Source: Prevotella heparinolytica
GTDB taxonomy: Bacteria; Bacteroidota; Bacteroidia; Bacteroidales; Bacteroidaceae
Length of the DNA stretch: 64,000 bases
Direction of reading: 5' to 3'
Assembly: GCF_004342845.1 (NCBI RefSeq)
Contig: NZ_SLXB01000014.1
Span: forward strand, 31,781-95,780
Part shown: positions 34,259-41,732 of the stretch, piece by piece
Layout of the letters: every line of letters begins with the position of its first letter
Position numbering within the stretch: the stretch's first letter is position 1
Position numbers and translations under genes: made by a program
The notes under the pieces: generated by a model
The model's input: only the letters and a program-made list of their open reading frames with translations
The model's database searches: none
Told to the model about the DNA's origin: nothing

Positions 34259-34327
34259 GCATCAGTCGTATACTGATGTAGGATGAGTCGTATACAGAAG
34301 GCACATCAGTCGTATACTGATCCTACC
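34259..34327. repeat. GTCGTATAC motif repeats upstream of DUF4377 gene
   Basis: ATCAGTCGTATACTGAT occurs at about 34261-34277 and 34305-34321, with a variant GAGTCGTATACAGA between them (~34285). GTAGGA and TCCTAC flank the set as an inverted repeat. The rest of 34090-34456 shows nothing. It could be an operator cluster or a structured transcript end. Confidence 0.5.
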
Positions 34328-34456
34328 CCCTCTCAGAAGGTGTTCTGGCAGGGGTATTCGGCTTTTATCCTTGGCGACGGATATGCTTTGCAGAAATGGT
34401 AAAGGATGATTACATGAATGATGTGCTTCCTATGGTTTGCGGATTGCGGGGGGCTG

Positions 34457-35500
34457 TCACACCGTAATTTCTCCCGCCAACGGACGTCCCATCAATTCCC
34501 GCACTTTGGCAGGCGGGTAATCGTGTCCCAGCAGAAACATCAGTTTGGTTACGGCCGACTCCGTAGTGCTGTCATATCCGCATACCACGCCTGCCTGCAT
34601 CAGCTGATAGCCGGTTTCGTATCGTTCCATTTCCACTGTCCCGGCGCTGCATTGGGTCACGTTCACGATGACGATGCCTTGTTCGCAGGCATTGCGCAGG
34701 CGACGCAGGAACCACTCCTTGCGGGGGGCATTGCCCGAACCGTAGGTTTCGAGCACTACGGCTTTCAGCCCCTCCGTGGCAAGCACGGAGGCAATCACGT
34801 TCTCCTGAATGCCGGGGAAAAGTTTCAGTACGGCCACGTTGGTGTCGAGCAAGTAGTGGGGCTTGAGTTCGTGGTGGCGACCGTTCGTGCGAATCTGCAC
34901 ATTATTATATTTAATATGTATGCCGGCCGAGGCAAGTACCGGATAGTTGAATGAACGGAAAGCGTTGAAATTTTCGGCATTCATCTTGGTGGTACGGTTG
35001 CCGCGCATCAGGTGGTTCTCGAAGAAGATGGACACTTCGGGCACGATGGGCTGCCCGTTGGGATGGTGCGCCGTGGCAATCTCGATGCTGGTCAGCAGAT
35101 TTTCCTTGCCGTCTGTGCGGAGCACGCCGATGGGCAACTGGGAGCCGGTCAGGATGACGGGCTTGTTCAGCCCTTCGAGCATGAAGCTGAGGGCGGAAGC
35201 GGTATAAGCCATGGTGTCCGTGCCGTGCAGGATGACGAAACCGCTGTACCGGTCGTAGTTGTCGCTGATGATGCGCACTAATTTGCGCCAAGCATCCGGA
35301 TCCATGTCCGACGAGTCCATGGGAGGGTCGAACTGATATGTATCAATGCGAAACATGAACCGTTGAAGTTCAGGGACATGTTTCTGCAACTGCTCGAAGT
35401 TGAAGTTTTCCAAAGCACCGGTTTCCACATTTTCTATCATTCCGATGGTTCCGCCGGTGTATATTAGCAAAACGGAAGTGTTGTCAGGGTTCATACGCAC
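34457..35500 (-). CDS. ansA: type I (cytoplasmic) L-asparaginase
   Basis: 347 aa. Hydrolyses asparagine to aspartate and ammonia. Both catalytic Thr motifs are present: YTGGTIGM (Thr18) and LHGTDTMAYTA (Thr94). ILTGSQLPIGVLRTDGKENL and the C-terminal helical domain (QCSAGTVEMERYETGYQLMQAGVVCGYDSTTESAV) complete the fold. There is no signal peptide, which places it in the type I cytoplasmic class. It is divergent from the threonine operon, which starts from aspartate, but I see no shared control element. Confidence 0.95.
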   Translation of the reverse strand: MRMNPDNTSVLLIYTGGTIGMIENVETGALENFNFEQLQKHVPELQRFMFRIDTYQFDPPMDSSDMDPDAWRKLVRIISDNYDRYSGFVILHGTDTMAYTASALSFMLEGLNKPVILTGSQLPIGVLRTDGKENLLTSIEIATAHHPNGQPIVPEVSIFFENHLMRGNRTTKMNAENFNAFRSFNYPVLASAGIHIKYNNVQIRTNGRHHELKPHYLLDTNVAVLKLFPGIQENVIASVLATEGLKAVVLETYGSGNAPRKEWFLRRLRNACEQGIVIVNVTQCSAGTVEMERYETGYQLMQAGVVCGYDSTTESAVTKLMFLLGHDYPPAKVRELMGRPLAGEITV

Positions 35501-35712
35501 CTTTCTTTCATTTTTTCAATGCAAATATAATGATATATCTTGAGAACGATGGCAGAATGTTAGAAAAGAATGCGTCATATCATTGAATATATTGCGCCGG
35601 ATGTGTGAAAATGTAAGCCGGGAAAGATGCACTTTTCTTGCCTTTTCAGGAGCTCTCTGCACTTTTATCATAAAAAAGTCGTGAAAAGTGATAGATTGAA
35701 CGTTTTTATTCT

Positions 35713-35720
35713 TACTTTTG
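35713..35720 (+). promoter_or_regulatory. -7 box of the threonine operon
   Basis: TACTTTTG matches TAnnTTTG. Transcription from about 35727 would give a leader of roughly 330 nt before thrA that includes the leader peptide at 35755. Confidence 0.5.
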
Positions 35721-35754
35721 CAACACTTATCAGAGACGATAGAAACCGGAGGTT

Positions 35755-35814
35755 ATGAACAAGTACTATCAACATACAGTCACATCCATGTGGACCATGA
35801 CCCTTAGGGGTTAG
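35755..35814 (+). CDS. threonine operon leader peptide
   Basis: 19-residue ORF MNKYYQHTVTSMWTMTLRG, with a GGAGG just before the ATG. Four of its codons are Thr (ACA, ACA, ACC, ACC) clustered in the second half, plus two internal Met. It ends 243 bp before thrA. Composition and position are those of an attenuation leader responding to charged tRNA-Thr. I could not identify a clear Rho-independent attenuator between it and thrA: small hairpins (CCCTTAGGG at the peptide end, GTGT...ACAC near 35829-35850) are weak. The mechanism is therefore open, but the peptide itself is hard to explain otherwise. Confidence 0.75.
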   Translation: MNKYYQHTVTSMWTMTLRG

Positions 35815-36057
35815 GGATAGTATTTTGTGTTTCTACGTGTTACACCATTTTTCAAGCAGCTTTTTATTTAATAACGTTTCTCATACCCACTTGCCCGGCG
35901 GAAGTATCTGTCAGTCTTGAGCATAGGCGAAGGAGAGCTTCCATTTGGGAATAACGGTATGGTGAATACGGAGACAAGGTGCTCCGGCAGCATTCGGCAC
36001 GACAGAGGGCCACAGAAGCCGGAAGTATAATTCGGATAATCAGAAAACAACAATACA

Positions 36058-38490
36058 ATGAAAGTAATGAAATTCGGCGGAACGTCCGTGGGCTCCGCCA
36101 GCAGTGTTTTGAGTGTCAAGAGAATCGTAGAAGCAGTCGACGAACCGGTCATCGTGGTGGTATCCGCATTGGGCGGCATCACGGACAAGTTAATAAACAC
36201 CTCCAAGATGGCGGCGGCCGGCGATGCCTCCTATGAGAACGAGTTCCGCGAGATAGTCTATCGCCACGTGGAGATGATAAAAGAGGTGATTCCTGAAGGA
36301 GAGGCGCAGGTGGCCTTGCAAAGGCGGGCAGGCGAACTGCTCAATGAGCTGAAAGATATTTTCCAAGGCATCTATCTGATTAAAGACCTTTCGCAAAAAA
36401 CGTCCGATACGATTGTCAGCTACGGCGAGCGGCTCTCGTCCATTATCTTGGCCCAACTGACGGGGGCGGAATGGTACGACTCGCGCCGGTTCATCAAGAC
36501 GGAAAAGAAGCATTCCAAGCATGTGCTGGATACGGACCTGACAAACTCGCTGGTGCGCGAGACGTTCGGTACGCTGCCTCGTCGCGCACTGGTTCCCGGC
36601 TTCATCTCCACCGACAAGACAACGGGCGAAGTGACGAACTTGGGAAGAGGCGGCTCGGACTATACGGCCGCCATTATTGCCGCCGCACTGGATGCCGACT
36701 GTCTGGAAATATGGACGGATGTGGACGGATTCATGACGGCCGACCCGCGTGTCATTTCAACGGCATATACCATCAGCGAGTTGAGCTATGTGGAAGCGAC
36801 GGAACTCTGCAACTTCGGCGCAAAAGTGGTTTACCCGCCCACCATTTATCCGGTTTGCCACAAGAACATTCCCATTCTGGTGAAGAACACCTTCAATCCC
36901 GATGGCGTGGGGACGGTTATCAAACAGGAAGTTTCGCATTCGCAAAGCAAGGCCATCAAAGGTATCTCTTCCATCAACGATACGAGCCTGATTACCGTGC
37001 AGGGGCTTGGCATGGTGGGCGTCATCGGCGTAAACTACCGCATCTTCAAGGCATTGGCAAAGAACGGCATCAGCGTGTTTCTGGTGTCTCAGGCCTCTTC
37101 GGAGAATTCCACATCCATCGGTGTGCGCAATGCCGATGCCGATTTGGCTTGCGAGGTGCTGAACGAGGAATTTGCCAAAGAGATAGAGATGGGAGAGATT
37201 TCGCCGATTCAGGCGGAAAAGAATCTGGCTACGGTAGCCATCGTAGGCGAAAACATGAAGCATACGCCGGGCATCGCCGGCAAACTGTTCGGCACGCTGG
37301 GACGCAACGGCATCAATGTGATAGCCTGTGCGCAGGGCGCTTCGGAGACGAATATCTCGTTTGTGGTAGACAACAGGCTGTTGCGTAAATCGCTGAACGT
37401 AATACACGACTCTTTCTTCCTGTCCGAATATCAGGTGCTGAACCTCTTCATTTGCGGCATCGGCACCGTGGGCGGCAGTCTGATAGAGCAGATTCACAGC
37501 CAACGCCGTAAACTGATGCACGAAAACGGCTTGCAGCTCAATGTGGTGGGTATCGCCGATGCCAACAAGGCCATGTTCAGCCGCGAAGGCCTCGACTTGG
37601 AGCGCTTCCGCGAAGAGCTGCAGGCAAAAGGTAAGGAAAGCTCTTTGGAGACCTTGCGCAACGAAATCATCGGCATGAACATCTTCAACTCCGTATTCGT
37701 GGACTGCACGGCAAGCGCCGATGTGGCGTCGCTCTACAAAGACCTGCTGCTACACAACATTTCGGTGGTGGCTGCCAATAAGATTGCAGCTTCTTCGGCA
37801 TACGACAACTACCGCGAGCTGAAGCAGATTGCTCGCCAGCGGGGCGTGAAGTATCTGTTCGAGACGAACGTGGGGGCGGGGCTGCCCATCATCAACACCA
37901 TCAACGACCTCATTCATAGCGGCGACAAGATCTTGAAGATTGAGGCAATACTGAGCGGTACGCTGAACTACATCTTCAATAAAATCAGTGCCGATGTCCC
38001 CTTCAGCAAGACTATCCGGTTGGCGCAGGAAGAGCGCTACTCCGAGCCCGACCCGCGCATCGACCTCAGCGGCAAGGATGTCATCCGCAAGTTGGTGATT
38101 CTGGCGCGCGAAGCCGATTATCGGTTGGAGCAGAGCGATGTGGAGACAAACCTCTTCGTGCCCGATGATTTCTTCGAAGGTTCTCTGGACGACTTCTGGA
38201 AGAAAGTGCCGAGCCTCGATGCCGATTTCGAGACCCGCCGGCGGGTGTTGGAGGCCGAAAACAAGCATTGGCGTTTCGTGGCCAAGCTGGAGGACGGCAA
38301 AGCCTCGGTAGGCTTGCAGGAAGTGGCCTCCAACCATCCGTTCTACGGGCTGGAGGGAAGCAACAACATCATTCTGCTTACCACGGAGCGTTATAAAGAG
38401 TATCCCATGATGATACAGGGCTACGGCGCCGGTGCCGGTGTCACGGCTGCGGGCGTATTCGCCGATATCATGAGCATTGCAAACGTTTAA
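36058..38490 (+). CDS. thrA: bifunctional aspartokinase / homoserine dehydrogenase I
   Basis: 810 aa. The N-terminal aspartokinase begins MKVMKFGGTSVGSAS and contains GRGGSDYTAAIIAAAL; ACT regulatory domains lie at ~310-455 (GLGMVGVIGVNYRIFKALAKNGISVFLVSQASSENSTS). The C-terminal homoserine dehydrogenase starts near 465 with the NAD(P) motif FICGIGTVGGSLIEQI and holds NVGAGLPIINTINDLIHSGDKI. It carries out the first and third steps from aspartate to threonine and methionine, and the ACT domains imply feedback control. First gene of thrA-ApgM-thrC; the next gene starts 18 bp after it. Confidence 0.97.
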   Translation: MKVMKFGGTSVGSASSVLSVKRIVEAVDEPVIVVVSALGGITDKLINTSKMAAAGDASYENEFREIVYRHVEMIKEVIPEGEAQVALQRRAGELLNELKDIFQGIYLIKDLSQKTSDTIVSYGERLSSIILAQLTGAEWYDSRRFIKTEKKHSKHVLDTDLTNSLVRETFGTLPRRALVPGFISTDKTTGEVTNLGRGGSDYTAAIIAAALDADCLEIWTDVDGFMTADPRVISTAYTISELSYVEATELCNFGAKVVYPPTIYPVCHKNIPILVKNTFNPDGVGTVIKQEVSHSQSKAIKGISSINDTSLITVQGLGMVGVIGVNYRIFKALAKNGISVFLVSQASSENSTSIGVRNADADLACEVLNEEFAKEIEMGEISPIQAEKNLATVAIVGENMKHTPGIAGKLFGTLGRNGINVIACAQGASETNISFVVDNRLLRKSLNVIHDSFFLSEYQVLNLFICGIGTVGGSLIEQIHSQRRKLMHENGLQLNVVGIADANKAMFSREGLDLERFREELQAKGKESSLETLRNEIIGMNIFNSVFVDCTASADVASLYKDLLLHNISVVAANKIAASSAYDNYRELKQIARQRGVKYLFETNVGAGLPIINTINDLIHSGDKILKIEAILSGTLNYIFNKISADVPFSKTIRLAQEERYSEPDPRIDLSGKDVIRKLVILAREADYRLEQSDVETNLFVPDDFFEGSLDDFWKKVPSLDADFETRRRVLEAENKHWRFVAKLEDGKASVGLQEVASNHPFYGLEGSNNIILLTTERYKEYPMMIQGYGAGAGVTAAGVFADIMSIANV

Positions 38491-38508
38491 CGGATAAGAG
38501 ACAGGGCA

Positions 38509-39783
38509 ATGAAACACATTATTATATTAGGCGACGGCATGGCCGACCACCCCATAAAAGAGTTGGGCGGGCGCACGTTGTTGCAGGCCGCCGAAACGCC
38601 TTATATGGACAAGCTGGCACGCATGGGGCGTGTGGGGCGGTTGCTGACTGTTGCCGAGGGCTTTCATCCGGGCAGCGAGGTAGCCAACATGTCCGTTCTG
38701 GGTTATGACCTGCCTACGGTGTACGAAGGTCGCGGTCCGCTCGAAGCGGCAAGCATCGGTGTGGATTTGCAACCGGGCGAAATGGCGATGCGTTGCAACA
38801 TAGTCTGCATAGAAGGCAACCTTATAAAGAACCATTCTGCCGGGCACATCTCCACCGAGGAGGCGGACGTGCTGGTGAAATACCTGCAGGAACACTTGGG
38901 CGACGACCGTGTGCGCTTCTATACGGGTGTGCAATACCGCCATTTGTTAGTGATAAAAGGGGGAGACAAGCGCATCGACTGCACACCGCCGCACGATGTG
39001 CCTTTGCAACCTTTCCGCCCGTTGATGGTGAAGCCGATGGAGGGTACGGAGGACATCGCGGTACCCGAAGGGGAAGCGGAATTAACTCCCCGGCAAACGG
39101 CCGATCTGATAAACGGCCTGATTCTACGTTCGCAAGAACTGTTGCGCCAACATCCCGTCAACCTGCAGCGCATGGCCGGGGGGAAAGACCCTGCCAACAG
39201 TATATGGCCGTGGAGTCCCGGCTATCGCCCGAAGATGGAACGCCTTTCCGACAAGTTCCCGCAAGTGAGGCGGGGTGCCGTGATTTCCGCCGTCGATTTG
39301 ATTAACGGTATCGGCCGCTATGCCGGATTGCGCCGAATTGCCGTGCAGGGAGCTACCGGACTGTACGACACCAACTACGAGAACAAGGTGGCCGCCGCCC
39401 TCGATGCCTTAAAGACGGACGACTTCGTTTATCTGCACATCGAGGCCAGCGATGAGGCCGGCCACGAGGGCAATGTCGCACTGAAGCGGCTGACCATCGA
39501 AAACTTGGACCGGCGGGTCGTAAGGCCTCTCTACGAAGCATTGAAAGAGAGCGAAGAGCCTGTTGCCATCGCCCTGCTGCCCGACCACCCCACACCTTGC
39601 GAAATCCGCACACACACGGCCGAGCCTGTTCCTTTCCTCATCTGGCATCCGGGCATCGAGCCGGACGGGGTGCGGACGTTCGACGAGGTGGCTGCCTGCA
39701 ACGGCAGCTACGGACTGCTGAAGGAAGACGAGTTTATCAATGAATTCATGAAAGAACCTCGCCTCCTTCGTCCCTTTAAATAA
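38509..39783 (+). CDS. ApgM-family protein, probable homoserine kinase of the thr operon
   Basis: 424 aa of the alkaline-phosphatase-like superfamily, usually annotated as cofactor-independent phosphoglycerate mutase (ApgM). Metal and active-site motifs: ILGDGMADHP at the N-terminus, the Ser motif VANMSVLGYD, then HIEASDEAGHEGN and LLPDHPTPCEIRTHTAEPVPF. It sits between thrA and thrC with no other thrB in the operon. Genetic work on anaerobes has shown that members of this family can be the missing homoserine kinase, and the operon position here strongly suggests that role. A glycolytic role is less likely but not excluded. Confidence 0.85.
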   Translation: MKHIIILGDGMADHPIKELGGRTLLQAAETPYMDKLARMGRVGRLLTVAEGFHPGSEVANMSVLGYDLPTVYEGRGPLEAASIGVDLQPGEMAMRCNIVCIEGNLIKNHSAGHISTEEADVLVKYLQEHLGDDRVRFYTGVQYRHLLVIKGGDKRIDCTPPHDVPLQPFRPLMVKPMEGTEDIAVPEGEAELTPRQTADLINGLILRSQELLRQHPVNLQRMAGGKDPANSIWPWSPGYRPKMERLSDKFPQVRRGAVISAVDLINGIGRYAGLRRIAVQGATGLYDTNYENKVAAALDALKTDDFVYLHIEASDEAGHEGNVALKRLTIENLDRRVVRPLYEALKESEEPVAIALLPDHPTPCEIRTHTAEPVPFLIWHPGIEPDGVRTFDEVAACNGSYGLLKEDEFINEFMKEPRLLRPFK

Positions 39784-39815
39784 TTTAATCGCTAATCATT
39801 CACTTTCCATCGATC

Positions 39816-41129
39816 ATGAAATATTACAGTACCAACAAGCAAGCTCCCGAAGCCACCCTCGAAGAAGCTGTGGTGCGCGGACTTGCCTCCGACAAGGGGC
39901 TTTTCATGCCTTTTTCCATCAAGCCCCTGCCGCAAGCATTTTACGACAGCATAGACACACTCGGCTTTCAGGAGATAGCCTGCCGCGTGGCCGATGCGTT
40001 CTTCGGCGAAGATGTTCCTGCTGATACGCTGAAGCAGATAGTATATGACACCCTGAGTTTCGACGTTCCTTTGGTGAAAGTGACGGACGACATTTATTCC
40101 CTCGAACTGTTTCACGGGCCTACGCTCGCCTTCAAGGATGTGGGCGGGCGTTTCATGGCACGTCTGTTGGGACATTTCATCAGGAAAGAGGGCAAGAAGC
40201 AGGTGAACGTATTGGTTGCCACCTCTGGCGACACGGGCAGCGCCGTGGCCAATGGCTTCCTTGGCGTGGAGGGCATCCACGTATATGTACTCTACCCGAA
40301 AGGTAAGGTCAGCGACATTCAGGAAAAACAGTTCACCACTTTGGGACGCAACATCACTGCCCTTGAGGTAGACGGCACGTTCGACGATTGTCAGGCATTG
40401 GTGAAATCGGCCTTTATGAACAAGGAGCTCAACGGGCGTTTGCTGCTCACCAGCGCCAACTCCATCAACGTGGCCCGCTTCCTGCCGCAAGCCTTCTACT
40501 ATTTCCATGCCTATGCACAGTTGAAGCGTGCCGGCAGGGCGGACAATGTCGTCATCTGTGTGCCCAGCGGCAATTTCGGCAACATCACCGCCGGACTTTT
40601 CGGCAAGCGTATGGGTCTGCCCGTGAAACGTTTCATCGCCTCCAACAACCGCAACGACATTTTCTATCAATACCTTCGGACGGGCGTTTATACGCCACGT
40701 CCAAGCATAGCCACCATTGCCAATGCCATGGATGTGGGCAATCCCAGCAACTTTGCCCGTGTGCTCGACCTCTACGGAGGCAATCATGCCGCCATCACCG
40801 CCGAAATCAGTGGGGCTGCCTATACCGACGGGCAGATAGCCGAAACCATGAAAACGGTTTGGCAGCAGAAGCATTACCTGCTCGACCCTCACGGCGCATG
40901 TGGCTTCCGTGCCTTGTCCGAAGGTCTCCGGCCGGGCGAGACAGGCGTCTTTCTGGAGACTGCCCACCCTGCAAAATTCAAAGATACGGTAGAAGGGATT
41001 ATCGGCGAAACAGTAGCGATACCTGAGAAACTTCAAGCCTTTATGCGGGGCACGAAGCAGAGCCTGCCCATGTCGAAGGAGTTTGCCGACTTCAAGCACT
41101 GTTTGTTAACGATGAGCGGTGGACGATAA
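39816..41129 (+). CDS. thrC: threonine synthase
   Basis: 437 aa PLP enzyme converting phosphohomoserine to threonine. PLP lysine Lys107 in ELFHGPTLAFKDVGGRF; phosphate-binding VATSGDTGSAVANGF; VPSGNFGNITAGLFGKRMG. Full length, N-terminus MKYYSTNKQAPEATLEEAVVRGL typical. Third gene of the thr operon, 32 bp after the ApgM-like gene. An inverted repeat (AGCGATTAGTG...CACTAATCGCT, 41129-41160) overlaps the stop and may end transcription, although no T-run follows. Confidence 0.96.
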   Translation: MKYYSTNKQAPEATLEEAVVRGLASDKGLFMPFSIKPLPQAFYDSIDTLGFQEIACRVADAFFGEDVPADTLKQIVYDTLSFDVPLVKVTDDIYSLELFHGPTLAFKDVGGRFMARLLGHFIRKEGKKQVNVLVATSGDTGSAVANGFLGVEGIHVYVLYPKGKVSDIQEKQFTTLGRNITALEVDGTFDDCQALVKSAFMNKELNGRLLLTSANSINVARFLPQAFYYFHAYAQLKRAGRADNVVICVPSGNFGNITAGLFGKRMGLPVKRFIASNNRNDIFYQYLRTGVYTPRPSIATIANAMDVGNPSNFARVLDLYGGNHAAITAEISGAAYTDGQIAETMKTVWQQKHYLLDPHGACGFRALSEGLRPGETGVFLETAHPAKFKDTVEGIIGETVAIPEKLQAFMRGTKQSLPMSKEFADFKHCLLTMSGGR

Positions 41130-41160
41130 GCGATTAGTGCCCCGCTAAACACTAATCGCT
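41129..41160 (+). terminator. hairpin at end of thr operon
   Basis: Perfect 11-bp arms AGCGATTAGTG and CACTAATCGCT around a 10-nt loop, starting in the thrC stop codon. There is no T-tract, so it may protect RNA or terminate only weakly. Confidence 0.45.
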
Positions 41161-41359
41161 CACCGCTAATTACCGCTACCGTCGTTTCTGTCAGCCTGTA
41201 CCCGCGGTATATATCGCAGATGATTTCCTGCGGAATGCCCGTCACCATCGGCCGGATGCATTTCTCCATCTTCATAGCGTGCGTATTGCAACGGTAGGTG
41301 CGAGTAGAGTGCATGCGGCAGCAGGGCGCGGTTGTTGGCTGTGGGAGATGCACTGTCAT
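41150..41359 (-). pseudogene. relic of an unknown ORF, copy B
   Basis: Minus-strand sequence whose two adjacent frames (LPHALYSHLPLQYARYEDGEMHP, then VTGIPQEIICDIYRGYRLTETT) align with the open frame at 24780-24990. A frameshift near 41240 breaks it. The remainder of the gap, 41360-41560, holds nothing I recognise. Confidence 0.45.
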
Positions 41360-41562
41360 GCCGATCTGTATAAGCTCGATTCCTGCGTGTTTCCGTTCAT
41401 TTCTCTACTCCTGACGAATTCTTATTCTGGTTGCCCGTTCTCTCCGGGCCTGAACTTTCACAGTCTATGCTTATGCCAATTGTGGGGTGCTGCCTGGTGT
41501 AGGTAGGCCTTCGGTTTTGCGGTAACGACCAATGAGGCATAGCTGATTTGTTTTTAGTAGCC

Positions 41563-41642
41563 AAAAAAAGGACGAAGCAAATGCCCCGCCCTAAATGTTT
41601 TCACAACGGAATAATCCTTATTGTGATTTGCTTCAAATTAGT
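41563..41642 (-). ncRNA. tracrRNA of the type II-C CRISPR system
   Basis: Minus strand, about 80 nt. The plus-strand sequence at 41621-41642 is nearly identical to the first 23 nt of the crRNA-sense repeat (one mismatch, one base missing). The minus-strand RNA would therefore pair with that part of the crRNA as anti-repeat. It is followed by an AAGGATTATTCCGTTGTGAA-type nexus as in other Cas9 tracrRNAs. It ends in a terminator stem of 9 pairs with G-U wobbles (41570-41578 with 41583-41591, loop 41579-41582) and seven U (41563-41569). A TATCTTTG -7 box on the minus strand at 41647-41654 would start the RNA right at the anti-repeat. It is divergent from cas9. Confidence 0.85.
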
Positions 41643-41646
41643 GATA

Positions 41647-41654
41647 CAAAGATA
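41647..41654 (-). promoter_or_regulatory. -7 box of tracrRNA
   Basis: TATCTTTG on the minus strand, 5-10 bp before the anti-repeat, the right distance for initiation at or near 41642. No clear -33 box. Confidence 0.6.
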
Positions 41655-41675
41655 ATGAATAATTTTATTATAATG

Positions 41676-41705
41676 TTTGTTTATGGGGAAAAATTAATAT
41701 ATTTG
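41676..41705 (+). promoter_or_regulatory. cas9 promoter
   Basis: TTTG at 41676-41679, 18-bp spacer, TATATTTG at 41698-41705, both matching the Bacteroides consensus. The cas9 ATG is at 41733. It is divergent from and within 60 bp of the tracrRNA promoter. Confidence 0.65.
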
Positions 41706-41732
41706 GGGTGTTGTGATAAAACAAGTTAAATT

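Noticed and set aside
35815..36057. Rho-independent attenuator between the Thr leader peptide and thrA
   Set aside because: The hairpins seen are short and no GC-rich stem with U-run is present, so no terminator is annotated.
41360..41560. Possible small RNA or gene between the relic and the tracrRNA
   Set aside because: No promoter, terminator or conserved frame could be recognised.
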